Assembly: GCF_040137905.1 (NCBI RefSeq)
Contig: NZ_JBEFDG010000088.1
Location: 62,001 to 126,000, forward strand
Origin: Corticimicrobacter sp040137905
GTDB taxonomy: Bacteria > Pseudomonadota > Gammaproteobacteria > Burkholderiales > Burkholderiaceae_B
Reading direction: 5' to 3'
Length of the DNA stretch: 64,000 nucleotides
Shown here: piece by piece, positions 25,240 through 34,315 of the stretch
How positions within the stretch are numbered: the first letter of the stretch is position 1
How the letters are laid out: every line of letters begins with the position of its first letter
Translations under genes and position numbers: made by a program
The notes under the pieces: model-generated
What the model was told of the DNA's origin: nothing
The model's input: the letters and a program-made list of their open reading frames with translations, nothing else
The model's database searches: none

Positions 25240-26760
25240 ATGGATCCGATCATCAGATTCCGGCTGGGTTTTCCTGCCACGGCCACCTGGCGTACCGCCT
25301 GCGGTGCGGTGCTTTCCGTTGCGGCACTGGCATGGCCGTCCGTGCCTTTGTCCCAGCCTGTCGGGCTGCCCAACATGGGTGCGGCCTCGGCGGCAGAACT
25401 GTCGCCGCGTCTCGAACGCCAGTTGGGCGATGCCATCATGATGCAGGGTCGGCGCGATCCAACCTATATCCATGATCTGGACCTGACACAGTATCTCAAT
25501 GAAATGGGCCAGAAGCTGGTGCGACATGCCTCCGGGCAGGCCCCCGATATTCTGCTGTTCGGTGTGCGCGATCCATCGATCAATGCTTTCGCCATGCCGG
25601 GAGGCTACATCGGCATCCATAGTGGCCTGTTCACCAGTGTCGAGTCCGAGTCCGAGCTGGCCGGCGTCACGGCGCACGAAATCGGCCACGTTGCGCAGCG
25701 CCATATCGCCCGCGGGCTGACCCAGCAGGCCCAGAACAGCAGCATTATGATGGCGTCGATGGCTGCGGCACTGTTGGCAGCACTGGCGGGCAGTGTCGAT
25801 CTGGCGCAAGGCGTGGCCGTGTTCGGCCAGGCGGCGGCCATCGATCGCCAGCTCGGGTTCTCGCGTGATGCCGAGCGCGAGGCCGACCGGGCCGGTTTCG
25901 ATATGCTGCGCAAGGCGGGCTACGATCCTGCCGGCATGGCGCAGATGTTCCAGCGCCTGATGAACAGTTCGCGCCTGAACGAGGGTATGGGTGGCGGTGC
26001 GTATGCTTCCACTCACCCCTTGTCGATCCAGCGGATGTCCGATATCCAGAATCGCATGTCCCAGATGGCACCGAGTTCGCATGTCAGCAGTGATGATTTC
26101 TGGTACCTGCGCGCCAAGTTGCGCGTGTTGCAGGCGCTGGATGCGCAGTCGCGCCGCCTGGTCATGCAGCAGCTTCAGCAAGAAGCGCAGTCCCTGTCTG
26201 GCACACGCCAGCATGCGGCCTGGTTCGGGTTGGCCGTCGAGGCGCTGCGGCGCAAGCAGGGTGACGAAGCCGAAGGCTGGTTGAACAAGCTGACGGAGGC
26301 CCGGCAGGATACGCCCTATGCTGCCGGCTTGCGGATCGAACTGGCGCAGTTGCGTGGGCAGGATGAGCAGGCCGTGGCGCTGGCCAGGGCTGCCGTGCAG
26401 CGCTGGCCACAACGCCAGGCATTGCAACTGGCCCTGGCGGAAGCCCTGTACGCTACGCAGCACTTTCAGGAGCTGGAACGCCTGGTGGCAAGCCAGGATC
26501 CCGGGCTGCTCGAGCGGGAGCCCCGATTCCGTCAATTGCAGGCGCAGGCTCAGGATGCCCAGGGCAACCTGAGTGCGTCGCGGCGTACCATGGCCGAGTT
26601 CTACATCATGACCGGAGCCTACCCCGCTGCCGTGTCGCAATTGCATCAGGCGCGTGCAGTGACGGACGATTTTTATGTGCAGTCGCAGATCGATACACGT
26701 ATCCGTCAGGTTCAGGAACTGATGGACAGCGAAAAGCGTTTGCGGGAGCAGTTCGGCTGA
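25240..26760 (+). CDS. bepA: BepA-type M48 metalloprotease with TPR domain
   Basis: A 506-residue periplasmic zinc protease and chaperone. It has an N-terminal signal segment (about 18-50), the HEIGH zinc motif (VTAHEIGHVAQRH near residue 145) and the third ligand in SRDAEREADRAGFD. The C-terminal half (about 290-500) is helical and repeats like a TPR domain. BepA degrades stalled LptD and BAM clients and assists LptD folding, so it acts on the product of a gene elsewhere in this window. The start lies 71 bases from the divergent phosphohexomutase gene. Confidence 0.92.
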   Translation: MDPIIRFRLGFPATATWRTACGAVLSVAALAWPSVPLSQPVGLPNMGAASAAELSPRLERQLGDAIMMQGRRDPTYIHDLDLTQYLNEMGQKLVRHASGQAPDILLFGVRDPSINAFAMPGGYIGIHSGLFTSVESESELAGVTAHEIGHVAQRHIARGLTQQAQNSSIMMASMAAALLAALAGSVDLAQGVAVFGQAAAIDRQLGFSRDAEREADRAGFDMLRKAGYDPAGMAQMFQRLMNSSRLNEGMGGGAYASTHPLSIQRMSDIQNRMSQMAPSSHVSSDDFWYLRAKLRVLQALDAQSRRLVMQQLQQEAQSLSGTRQHAAWFGLAVEALRRKQGDEAEGWLNKLTEARQDTPYAAGLRIELAQLRGQDEQAVALARAAVQRWPQRQALQLALAEALYATQHFQELERLVASQDPGLLEREPRFRQLQAQAQDAQGNLSASRRTMAEFYIMTGAYPAAVSQLHQARAVTDDFYVQSQIDTRIRQVQELMDSEKRLREQFG

Positions 26761-26761
26761 T

Positions 26762-26817
26762 GCCTTTTTTGGTCAGTCAGGCAAAAAAGGGCGGCTGAGT
26801 ACGAGCCAGATGGCTCG
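26762..26817. terminator. Hairpins after bepA
   Basis: CCTTTTTTG (26763-26771) can pair with CAAAAAAGG (26782-26790). It is followed by CGAGCC (26802-26807) / GGCTCG (26812-26817). The AT-rich first stem gives a T-run for one strand and an A-run for the other. The location between the convergent bepA and yheT genes supports a bidirectional terminator, though neither stem is canonical. Confidence 0.4.
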
Positions 26818-26825
26818 CCTCTACC

Positions 26826-27926
26826 CTAGAGTCCGGTTTCGAAGAAGGTGCCCAGTCGCTGGGGCAGCCAGCCCTGGTGCGAAGGGAAACTGCCGGTTGG
26901 GAAGACGGCGTGGCCCCCGTCGTCTGGCTGGTGCAGCAGCACGCTGCCTGCGCATTCGGAGGCAACGGGCAATGCCGGTGCCGGCAGGAATGGGTCATTG
27001 CGGGCGTTGATGACCAGCGTCGGTACCGTCACCTGACCCAGCAATGGCTTGGCCGAGCATTGCGTCCAGTAGTCGAGAACATCCCGGAAACCATGCATGG
27101 GCGCGGTGTAGGCGTCATCGAATTCCTGCAGCGTGTGGGCGTGCTCGATACGCAGGACATCGATGACACCCGGGAAGCGTCGTGCCTTTTCGAGCACCTT
27201 GGCTTTCATGGTCTTGAGGAACACCCGGCTGTACAGGTGGCGGGGCAGCAGGGGGCGGCCCAGGCTGCGGCCCGATGCCACCAGATCGACGGGGGCCGAA
27301 ATGGCTGCGCAGGCTGTCAGCCAGCCGGCGTCCTGGCGCTGTTCGCCGAGGTATTTGAGAAGGGCATTGCCGCCCAGCGATACGCCGGCGGCATGCCACA
27401 TGACCTGCGGCAGGCGGGTTCGCACGGAGGCGAGCATGAAGTCGATTTCTTCGCTGTCGCCGGAGTGATAGGCGCGTGCCAGCCGGTTTGGCGTGCCCGA
27501 GCAGCCCCGGAAATGGGGAATCACGACAATCCAGCCGCGGGCGCGGAAATACTGGGCGATGCTCTGTGCGTATGCGCTGGCGCTGCTGCCTTCGAGGCCG
27601 TGAAACAGGATCAGCGCAGGGATGCCGCTGTGAGTGCCCAGTGCGGTCCAGTCATCGATTTCCATCCAGCGCGCTGCAGCACCGTGCCGCAGACCTTCGC
27701 TCTGGCCCGGTTGCATGTCCTGCAGGCTGCGCCGGGCAATCAGGCCAGGGCCGCTCCAGTCGAAATCAAGGAAGTCGCCATCGGGTGTTTCGACCCGATC
27801 ACGGACGAAATGAATCTTGTGGTAGCTGGAAAACAGGGTCGCCAGCGTCTGCGCATGCCCGCCCGGCAACCAGCGAGGGGCTGGGCAGGGAGCGATGTCG
27901 AGGCGGGCGACGGCAGGGGAGGACAT
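26826..27926 (-). CDS. yheT: YheT-family alpha/beta hydrolase
   Basis: A 366-residue alpha/beta hydrolase starting with family features WLPGGHAQTLATLF. The nucleophile elbow is GVSLGGNALLKYLGE, an oxyanion-region motif is LFHGLEGSSASAYAQS, and HFRGCSGTPNRLARAYHSGD is characteristic of the YheT/ABHD1-3 group. The acid is likely in NARNDPFLP, and the His in QPDDGGHAVF. Some family members are esterases, but the natural substrate is not established. It ends a minus-strand pair with the zinc-finger gene upstream (10-base gap). Confidence 0.88.
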   Translation of the reverse strand: MSSPAVARLDIAPCPAPRWLPGGHAQTLATLFSSYHKIHFVRDRVETPDGDFLDFDWSGPGLIARRSLQDMQPGQSEGLRHGAAARWMEIDDWTALGTHSGIPALILFHGLEGSSASAYAQSIAQYFRARGWIVVIPHFRGCSGTPNRLARAYHSGDSEEIDFMLASVRTRLPQVMWHAAGVSLGGNALLKYLGEQRQDAGWLTACAAISAPVDLVASGRSLGRPLLPRHLYSRVFLKTMKAKVLEKARRFPGVIDVLRIEHAHTLQEFDDAYTAPMHGFRDVLDYWTQCSAKPLLGQVTVPTLVINARNDPFLPAPALPVASECAGSVLLHQPDDGGHAVFPTGSFPSHQGWLPQRLGTFFETGL

Positions 27927-27936
27927 GCAGCAGGGA

Positions 27937-28152
27937 TCAATGGCCGTGCAGGACGACGCCGGGTTTCAGGCGGTAGGTCGCACCACAGTAAGGGCAATGT
28001 GCAGGCTCACCGTGCGTGACATCAAGATAGACGCGGGGATGCATGCTCCACAATGGCGATTTCGGCCCCGGACAGAAGACGGGAAGGTCGTGGCCATCGA
28101 CTTCGATGGCGGCGTGCTGGGGGACGTGCGAGTCTGCCTGTGCTGTGCTCAT
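27937..28152 (-). CDS. Zinc-finger domain protein (NDUFS6 / zf-CHCC type)
   Basis: A 71-residue protein with CxHxxC-type zinc ligands: FCPGP, SMHPRVYLDV and HCPYCGATYRL. This is the CHCC zinc-finger family related to the NDUFS6 subunit of mitochondrial complex I. Proteobacterial members are small, stand-alone proteins of unclear role, possibly in respiratory complex assembly. The start at 28152 (MSTAQADS) has the usual family length. It is followed by yheT on the same strand. Confidence 0.88.
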   Translation of the reverse strand: MSTAQADSHVPQHAAIEVDGHDLPVFCPGPKSPLWSMHPRVYLDVTHGEPAHCPYCGATYRLKPGVVLHGH

Positions 28153-28292
28153 GTCTGATCCTGGGAAAAACCGGCGGGATGCGAATGGCGATTGCGCCAA
28201 TCCGGCTATTGTATCAAGACGGTGCGGTCTACAATACGCCTCCATCGGTTATTGTTTACTGATATGCATACACTATCGACAAGGCATTCCGC

Positions 28293-29042
28293 GTGAGCCG
28301 TCCTTCCGATCCACATCCGTCTACCGATGCGCACGCGGCTTCGGTCGAGCGCCGCGCCGCGCTGTTCGATGGCATGCGCCAGGTCATGCCGGCCATGTTG
28401 CCGACCGCGATCTGGGGGCTTGTCACCGGGGTGGCGATGGTCAAGTCCGGCCTGACCGAAACCATGGCGCTGACCATGACGGTACTCGTTTTTGCGGGGT
28501 CGGCCCAATTGACCTCGCTGCCATTGATTGCGACCGGCGCACCACTGTGGCTGATCTTTGCCGCCGGATTGGTCGTCAACCTGCGATTCGTGATTTTCGC
28601 GGCGGCGCTGCAGCCGTTCTTCCGGCATCTTTCCTGGCCGCGACGCCTGGGACTCGGTTATTTCACGACCGACATCACATTCATCGTCTTCATGCCACGC
28701 TTCGGCGAAGCGCCTGTGCCGGGGACGCGCGAGCATGTCTGGTTCTACGCAGGCACCATCATTCCGGGCTGGATCATCTGGCAGCTCTGTTCGCTGACCG
28801 GCATCGTGCTGGGCAGCATGGTGCCCTCCTCATGGTCACTCGAATTCGCCGCCGTGCTGGCGCTGCTGGCCCTGGCCATACCGCTGGTCAATAGTCGCCC
28901 GGTGGCGGCTGCGGCACTGGCGGCAGGCCTGCTGGGATGGGCGGGGCAGTGGTTGCCGCTGCGCCTGGGGCTGGTCCTGGCCGTCGTCGGTGGCGTACTG
29001 GCCGGCATCCTTGCGGAGCGCAGGCTGGAGCGTACGCCATGA
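28293..29042 (+). CDS. azlC: AzlC-family branched-chain amino acid exporter, large subunit
   Basis: A 249-residue membrane protein with about seven helices. AzlC signatures: PTAIWGLVTGVAMVKSGLT, VFAGSAQLTSLPLIA and NLRFVIFAAALQPFF. With AzlD it forms an exporter of leucine, isoleucine and valine (azaleucine resistance in Bacillus). The GTG start at 28293 follows AAGG by 8 bases. The stop overlaps the azlD start as ATGA, so the two subunits are translationally coupled. Confidence 0.9.
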   Translation: MSRPSDPHPSTDAHAASVERRAALFDGMRQVMPAMLPTAIWGLVTGVAMVKSGLTETMALTMTVLVFAGSAQLTSLPLIATGAPLWLIFAAGLVVNLRFVIFAAALQPFFRHLSWPRRLGLGYFTTDITFIVFMPRFGEAPVPGTREHVWFYAGTIIPGWIIWQLCSLTGIVLGSMVPSSWSLEFAAVLALLALAIPLVNSRPVAAAALAAGLLGWAGQWLPLRLGLVLAVVGGVLAGILAERRLERTP

Positions 29043-29383
29043 ACGCAACCGAACTCTGGTCGCAGGACGGCTATGTGTATGCCGCCATTCTGCTGCTGGC
29101 GCTGTGCAGCCTGATTACGCGAGCGGGTGTGCTTCTGGCCGGAGACAGGCTGTCCCTGTCGACTTCGGTGCGCCGTGCGCTGCGCTATGCGCCGGTTGCT
29201 GCGCTGGCAGGCATCCTGGTGCCTGAAATACTGCCCTGGTCGGCTGGAAGCTGGCCGCAGATCGACGAGCGCCTGCCTGCCGTGCTGGTGGCGCTGGCAG
29301 CCTATCGGTTGCGTCGCAATGCACTCACGGTGATTGTGTCAGGCATGCTGGTGCTGTGGCTATTGCGCTGGCTGTTGCATTGA
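29039..29383 (+). CDS. azlD: AzlD-family exporter, small subunit
   Basis: A 114-residue protein with about four membrane helices (AAILLLALCSLITRAGVLL, VAALAGILVPEIL, VLVALAAYRLRRN, LTVIVSGMLVLWLLR). AzlD is the small partner of AzlC. The ATGA overlap with azlC fixes the start at 29039. Confidence 0.9.
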   Translation: MNATELWSQDGYVYAAILLLALCSLITRAGVLLAGDRLSLSTSVRRALRYAPVAALAGILVPEILPWSAGSWPQIDERLPAVLVALAAYRLRRNALTVIVSGMLVLWLLRWLLH

Positions 29384-29496
29384 TGCATCCCTGAATCACG
29401 CGCAGGTGCGGCATCTGGGGTAAAATTGGACAGGAAGCATTTTTCTGGCAGGCTATCCTGCCGCCACGGCACCCTGAGGTGCCCTCACCGTCCTGA

Positions 29497-30930
29497 ATGA
29501 CTCAATCCAACACATCCCCCGCCGCATCACCCGAGCAGGTGCCGCTGTTTGCAGATTCCGGCCTGCATCCCCTGATTCTCCAGGCAATTGCCGAGACCGG
29601 CTACGTTTCCCCGACGCCCATCCAGGCACAGGCCATGCCAGTCATTCTGGATGGCCGTGACGTGATGGGTGCGGCCCAGACCGGTACGGGCAAGACGGCG
29701 GCCTTCACGCTGCCGATCCTGCACCGGCTCATGCCGCTGGCCAGTACCAGCACGTCACCTGCACGGCACCCCGTGCGGGCGTTGATGCTGACGCCGACCC
29801 GTGAACTGGCCGACCAGGTGGCCGACAACGTCCGGCTTTATGCCAGTTGTACGCCGTTGCGCTCGGCCGTGGTGTTCGGTGGGGTCGATATCGCACCCCA
29901 GAAGGCGCAGTTGCGCCAGGGCTGCGAAGTGCTGATTGCCACACCCGGACGCCTGCTGGATCATATCGAACAGAAAACGGTCAATCTGTCGCAGGTGGGC
30001 ATTCTTGTGCTGGACGAGGCTGACCGCATGCTGGACATGGGTTTCCTGCCGGATCTCGAACGCATCATTCGCATGTTGCCGTCGACTCGGCAAACGCTGC
30101 TGTTTTCGGCGACCTTCAGCAAGGATATCCGCAAGCTGGCCCATTCCTATCTCAACCATCCGGTCGAGATCGAAGTGGCGGCACGCAACGCGGCTGCCGA
30201 TACGGTCACACAGATCGCCTATCCGATCGGTGGCGATGCCAGGCGGGCGGCGGTCGTGCACCTGGTCAAGTCCAAGGGGCTCAAGCAGGTCATCGTCTTT
30301 TCCAATACCAAGATCGGTACGGCCAGGCTCGCTCGCGCGCTGGAGCGCGACGGCGTGCGTGCCGAGTCGATCCACGGCGACAAGTCGCAGGCAGACCGTA
30401 TCAAGGCGCTGGATGCCTTCAAGGCAGGCGAACTCGAGGTGCTGGTGGCCACGGATGTGGCAGCGCGTGGCCTGGACGTGGCAGGCGTGCCCTGCGTCAT
30501 CAACTACGACCTGCCTTATCACGCCGAAGACTACGTGCATCGCATCGGTCGCACGGGTCGTGCCGGCGCATCGGGTGAAGCCATTTCCTTCTTCGCCGGC
30601 GAGGAAGAGCGGCAACTCAAGGATATCGAGAAACTGCTCGGTCGTGCCGTGCCGCGTGGCACGCTGGACCTGCCGTCGATGCCGCGCGAACGCAGCAGTG
30701 GCGGCAGCCATCGCAGTGAGCGTGGCAGTTCATCGGGCCGTGGCGAAGGCCGTCGCCATGATGGCTATCGTCCGGTACAGCAGCCGGTCGATGAGTTTTT
30801 CAGCAAGCCCTACGAGCCCTCCGCGGCCCTCGCAGACGGTACGGCTGTACCGGCCACTGCAGAAAGCAAGCAGCGTGCAGCGAATGCACGACGCCCAGTC
30901 GCATTGCTGCTGGGCGGCAAGCGGGCCTGA
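29497..30930 (+). CDS. rhlE: DEAD-box ATP-dependent RNA helicase RhlE
   Basis: A 477-residue helicase. Motifs in order: Q-motif (TPIQAQAMP), Walker A (AQTGTGKTAAF), PTRELADQV, TPGRLLDH, DEAD box (LVLDEADRMLD), SAT (FSATFSKDI), and in the second RecA domain ATDVAARGLDV and HRIGRTGRAG. The C-terminal tail (about 390-450) is Ser/Gly/Arg-rich and probably binds RNA. RhlE acts in ribosome maturation and cold-related RNA remodelling. The call over other DEAD helicases rests on length and tail. Confidence 0.9.
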   Translation: MTQSNTSPAASPEQVPLFADSGLHPLILQAIAETGYVSPTPIQAQAMPVILDGRDVMGAAQTGTGKTAAFTLPILHRLMPLASTSTSPARHPVRALMLTPTRELADQVADNVRLYASCTPLRSAVVFGGVDIAPQKAQLRQGCEVLIATPGRLLDHIEQKTVNLSQVGILVLDEADRMLDMGFLPDLERIIRMLPSTRQTLLFSATFSKDIRKLAHSYLNHPVEIEVAARNAAADTVTQIAYPIGGDARRAAVVHLVKSKGLKQVIVFSNTKIGTARLARALERDGVRAESIHGDKSQADRIKALDAFKAGELEVLVATDVAARGLDVAGVPCVINYDLPYHAEDYVHRIGRTGRAGASGEAISFFAGEEERQLKDIEKLLGRAVPRGTLDLPSMPRERSSGGSHRSERGSSSGRGEGRRHDGYRPVQQPVDEFFSKPYEPSAALADGTAVPATAESKQRAANARRPVALLLGGKRA

Positions 30931-30947
30931 TTTATCTGCAGGGCCGC

Positions 30948-31415
30948 TCAGCCAGTGTGCTGGGTGGCCGTCTTTTCCATCTGCCCTTCAAACAGTGCCC
31001 GTATATCGGGCAGCGTCGTGCGTGTACCGACAGAGCGTGTGTGCTGCACGGAGCCTGTGTTCACAACTGCGCGCTCTTCAGCCAGTGAGGCCAGCAATCG
31101 ATCCAGGTGTTCGATGTGTGGCAACATGGTGCCGTAGAACAGTGTGCGCTGGCTGTCGCAGACCAGCAGGGTGGGGAAGTTCTCGATATCTTCGTCGCCA
31201 CACAGTTCCGGATAATCCTCGATATCGATCCAGACGAACACATGCCGGCCCTGGTATTGGGCAGACAGTGCCTCGAAGCGAGGCTCGTATTCTCTGCAGG
31301 TGCCGCACCAGGCCGCACAGAAACAGGCGACCAGCAGGGCGTCCGGATCTTGCAGGGTATCGTGCGCGGCGGGCAGGCCGGGCGGCAGCGGTGCAGGCAG
31401 GGCGTAGATAGGCAT
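30948..31415 (-). CDS. Thioredoxin-family protein
   Basis: A 155-residue thioredoxin-fold protein with a CxxC active site in CAAWCGTCREYEP near residue 38. The cis-Pro follows in ENFPTLLVCDSQ. No signal peptide is seen, so it is probably cytoplasmic. The C-terminal 50 residues go beyond a minimal thioredoxin. It may reduce disulfides or detect redox state, but the partner is unknown. The start at 31415 (MPIYALPAP) suits the domain better than the longer frame. It is convergent with rhlE. Confidence 0.85.
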   Translation of the reverse strand: MPIYALPAPLPPGLPAAHDTLQDPDALLVACFCAAWCGTCREYEPRFEALSAQYQGRHVFVWIDIEDYPELCGDEDIENFPTLLVCDSQRTLFYGTMLPHIEHLDRLLASLAEERAVVNTGSVQHTRSVGTRTTLPDIRALFEGQMEKTATQHTG

Positions 31416-31495
31416 GGGTACACGGATCAGGGTTTTCGCTATGATAACGCTCAATGCCGACCGACATGCCATTGCATAGAAAGGAAGCCGATTCC

Positions 31496-32296
31496 ATGAA
31501 CCAGAACCCCGTGGCGCTTCCGCCACAGCCTCATGACCCATCCCCTGCCACGCTTGATGGCGTGGGCCGTGCCTGCGTGCGCGCCCTGGTCTCGCAGTGC
31601 CACCCTCGCATGCTGTTTGCGCTGTTGCTGCCCTTCCTGATCATGTTCGTGGGCGGCAGCCTGCTGCTCTGGCTGGCCTGGACGCCGCTGACCCAGGCGC
31701 TGCAGAATGGGCTGGATGGTGTGGGTATCGTCAACCGTGTCGACCAGTGGATGGTCATGGCCGGACTGTTCTCGCTCAAGGTCTGGCTGATCCCGCTGCT
31801 GGCGGTCGTGATCCTGTTGCCGATGGCCGGTATCCTGGGCCTGGTCGTGGCGGCGATCTGGGTCATGCCGCTGGTCCTGTCCCATGTCGCGTCGCGGGAT
31901 TATCCCGAACTGTCCCGCCAGGGGCGGCATGCCTGGGTGGGCAGCATATGGAACACTTTATGGGTGATGTGCATCTTCATCATCGGTTGGATGCTGACCT
32001 TGCCGCTCTGGCTGATCCCGCCGCTGGGCGTGCTGCTGTCTGTGTTCTGGTGGGCCTTTGCCTTTACCCGCATCATGCGGGTGGATGCCCTGATCGAGCA
32101 TGCCAGCCCGCAGGAGCGCAAGCTGCTCCAGCAGCGCTGCTATGGTGGTTTCTGGAGCCTGGGGCTGATCTGTGCGCTGTTGCAGTTGCTGCCGCCTGCA
32201 TGGCTGTTCCTGCCGGTGTTTTCTGCACTGATGTTTGTGCACTATGGCCTGGACAGGCTGCGGCGTCTGCGCGCAGAATCCGTCATCGATGTCTGA
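31496..32296 (+). CDS. EI24-domain membrane protein (CysZ-like)
   Basis: A 266-residue protein with about six membrane helices of the EI24/CysZ family. Segments include LFALLLPFLIMFVGGSLLLWL and WLIPLLAVVILLPMAGILGLV, with a loop VASRDYPELSRQG. CysZ is a sulfate permease, but EI24-domain proteins of betaproteobacteria are not all sulfate transporters, so the substrate is open. AGGAAG 8 bases upstream selects the start at 31496. It precedes the CinA-type gene by 20 bases on the same strand. Confidence 0.8.
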   Translation: MNQNPVALPPQPHDPSPATLDGVGRACVRALVSQCHPRMLFALLLPFLIMFVGGSLLLWLAWTPLTQALQNGLDGVGIVNRVDQWMVMAGLFSLKVWLIPLLAVVILLPMAGILGLVVAAIWVMPLVLSHVASRDYPELSRQGRHAWVGSIWNTLWVMCIFIIGWMLTLPLWLIPPLGVLLSVFWWAFAFTRIMRVDALIEHASPQERKLLQQRCYGGFWSLGLICALLQLLPPAWLFLPVFSALMFVHYGLDRLRRLRAESVIDV

Positions 32297-32316
32297 GAAT
32301 CAATGGATGAAAAGAA

Positions 32317-33147
32317 ATGAGCATCACGGAACAATCCGGTACGTCGCTTCGCTTCGAGGGAGCTGTGCCGCGCATCGGCCTGTATATCATCGGCGATGAA
32401 ATCCTGTCGGGCCGTCGCCAGGACAAGCATTTTTCGAAAATGGTCGAGCTGCTTGGCGCGCGTGGCCTGAAGCTGGCCTGGGCCCAGTTCCTGGGAGACG
32501 ATCGTGCAGAGTTGGTGGCGGCATTGCGCCGCAGCTTTGCCTCGGGCGATATCGTGTTTTCCTGCGGCGGCATCGGGGCGACGCCGGACGACCATACCCG
32601 GCAGGCTGCTGCCCAAGCGCTGGGCGAGCCGCTGGTCCTGCATCCCGAGGCCCGTCGGCTGATTGCCGAGCGCAGCGCCGAGATGGCAGCCAAGGGCCAG
32701 GGCAGTGCCGATATGGAGACCCCCGAAAACCAGCAGCGCCTGCAGATGGGCATGTTTCCGGCCTCGGCCGAGATCGTGGCCAACCCCTATAACCGGATTC
32801 CAGGGTTCCATGTGTGCAACCATACCTTCATGCCAGGCTTTCCCGTGATGGCCTGGCCGATGATGGAAGCGATGCTCGATACCCGCTATGCCGATCTGCA
32901 CCATCGGGAGGCCTGGGCCGAGCATTCGTTCCTGGTGTTCGACATGCCTGAGTCGCGCATCACGCCGGCCATGGTCGAAATCGAACGGCGCTGGCCCGAC
33001 GTCCGTGCGTTCAGTCTGCCCAGCGTGGGCGAGGGCAGCGCGCCGCATATCGATCTGGGGGTCAAGGGTGAGCCACAGGCTGCTGCCGAGGCACTGCAGT
33101 GGCTGCAGGCCGAAGTCACAAGGCTGGGTGGCCGGCTGGGCAGCTAG
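32317..33147 (+). CDS. CinA N-terminal / molybdopterin-binding domain protein
   Basis: A 276-residue protein containing the MoCF_biosynth domain: IIGDEILSGRRQDKHF near residue 25 and the nucleotide loop SCGGIGATPDDHTRQAA. It lacks the C-terminal NMN-deamidase domain of full CinA (about 420 residues). Stand-alone forms are annotated as competence/damage-inducible protein A or as molybdopterin-binding proteins. In CinA relatives this domain is an ADP-ribose pyrophosphatase. The exact activity here is uncertain. Confidence 0.85.
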   Translation: MSITEQSGTSLRFEGAVPRIGLYIIGDEILSGRRQDKHFSKMVELLGARGLKLAWAQFLGDDRAELVAALRRSFASGDIVFSCGGIGATPDDHTRQAAAQALGEPLVLHPEARRLIAERSAEMAAKGQGSADMETPENQQRLQMGMFPASAEIVANPYNRIPGFHVCNHTFMPGFPVMAWPMMEAMLDTRYADLHHREAWAEHSFLVFDMPESRITPAMVEIERRWPDVRAFSLPSVGEGSAPHIDLGVKGEPQAAAEALQWLQAEVTRLGGRLGS

Positions 33148-33285
33148 GGCGAATCGGCATTCATTTTGCAGTGGTCGAGCAGGCCGGTACGGTAAGGCGG
33201 GCGGTCGGATCCGGTGTCTTGCCGCTTCCCTGTTTCATGATATGGGATAGAATGACATTGTTGCGTTGCCGCATACGGGCCTTCC

Positions 33286-34119
33286 ATGTCTGTGAACCGT
33301 TCTGTCGATCCTGTCCCCGCTCTTGCCGAACCTGTTGCCGAGCGCGCCCATGCCGGGCCTGCCATTGCCATCCAGGTACTTGAGCGGGCCATGAGTCTGC
33401 TCGATGCGCTGGCTGCCCAGAGTGAGCCCGTGGCGCTCAAGGATCTGGCGCAGGGCACGGGCCTGCATGCCTCGACTGCGCACCGGATTCTCAACGACCT
33501 GGTGATCGGCCGCTATGTCGAACGTGTCGATAACGGACTGTATCGGCTGGGCATGCGCTTGCTGGAACTTGGCTCCCTGGTCAAGGGGCGCCTCAATGTA
33601 CGCGAGGCCGCCATCGATGCCATGCGGGCGCTGCACAAGCGTACCGGGCAGACGGTCAACCTGTCGATCCAGCAGGGGGATGAAATCGTCTATGTCGAAC
33701 GGGCCTGGAGCGAACGCTCCGGCATGCAGGTGGTGCGTGCGATAGGTGGCCGTGCGCCGCTGCACCTGACATCCACCGGCAAGCTGTTCCTGTCGCTGTT
33801 CGATGGCCGTCAGGTTCGGGCCTATGCCTTGCGTACCGGACTGGCAGGCAATACCCGCAACAGTCTGACTGACCTGGACAGGCTCGAACGTGAAATCAAC
33901 CTGGTGCGCAGGCACGGCTATGCCCGTGACAACGAAGAGCTTGAGCTGGGCGTTCGCTGCATGGCGGCTGGGATTCGCGACGATGCCGGCCGGCTGGTGG
34001 CCGGGCTGTCCATCTCTGCGCCTGCGGAGCGCTTGCAGGATGAATGGCTGCGCGATCTGGTGGAAACGGCAAGCCAGATTTCGGCCGCACTTGGGTATGA
34101 GCCTGGGCGCATGGCCTGA
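33286..34119 (+). CDS. IclR-family transcriptional regulator
   Basis: A 277-residue regulator. The N-terminal winged helix (about 28-90, IQVLERAMSLLDALAAQ and TGLHASTAHRILNDL) is followed by the IclR effector domain (about 105-275, with LTSTGKLFLSLFD and RCMAAGIRDDAGRLVAGLSISAP). IclR proteins usually control a neighbouring catabolic operon, but no such operon adjoins it, so the target is unknown. The phasin gene follows. A TAGAAT at 33246-33251 may be its -10 box. Confidence 0.9.
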   Translation: MSVNRSVDPVPALAEPVAERAHAGPAIAIQVLERAMSLLDALAAQSEPVALKDLAQGTGLHASTAHRILNDLVIGRYVERVDNGLYRLGMRLLELGSLVKGRLNVREAAIDAMRALHKRTGQTVNLSIQQGDEIVYVERAWSERSGMQVVRAIGGRAPLHLTSTGKLFLSLFDGRQVRAYALRTGLAGNTRNSLTDLDRLEREINLVRRHGYARDNEELELGVRCMAAGIRDDAGRLVAGLSISAPAERLQDEWLRDLVETASQISAALGYEPGRMA

Positions 34120-34142
34120 CCCTGCTGATGCATCTGTGATAC

Positions 34143-34209
34143 TGCGCTGCACAAAAAATATTTGACATTTCACAGGGAGTATTTAAAATCGGTTTGTGCA
34201 TTGCAACAA
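34143..34209 (+). promoter_or_regulatory. Phasin promoter with PhaR-like sites
   Basis: A strong sigma-70 promoter: TTGACA (34162-34167), 16 bases, TAAAAT (34184-34189). TGCGCTGCACAAAAA (34143-34157) lies immediately upstream of the -35. TTGTGCATTGCAACAA (34194-34209) covers the predicted start point. In Cupriavidus necator PhaR represses phaP1 from two sites at these positions, with a GCA-plus-A-rich core. The spatial match makes PhaR control likely. The phaR gene itself is not in the window. Confidence 0.7.
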
Positions 34210-34315
34210 GGGTCGATTCAGGTAGCAGATGAAATACGGCCCACGTTTGAGTCGTTGTAACCACTCTTTCATTCATACCTCGAGCCAGGCAACTGGCCCC
34301 GACCCGGAGAAATAC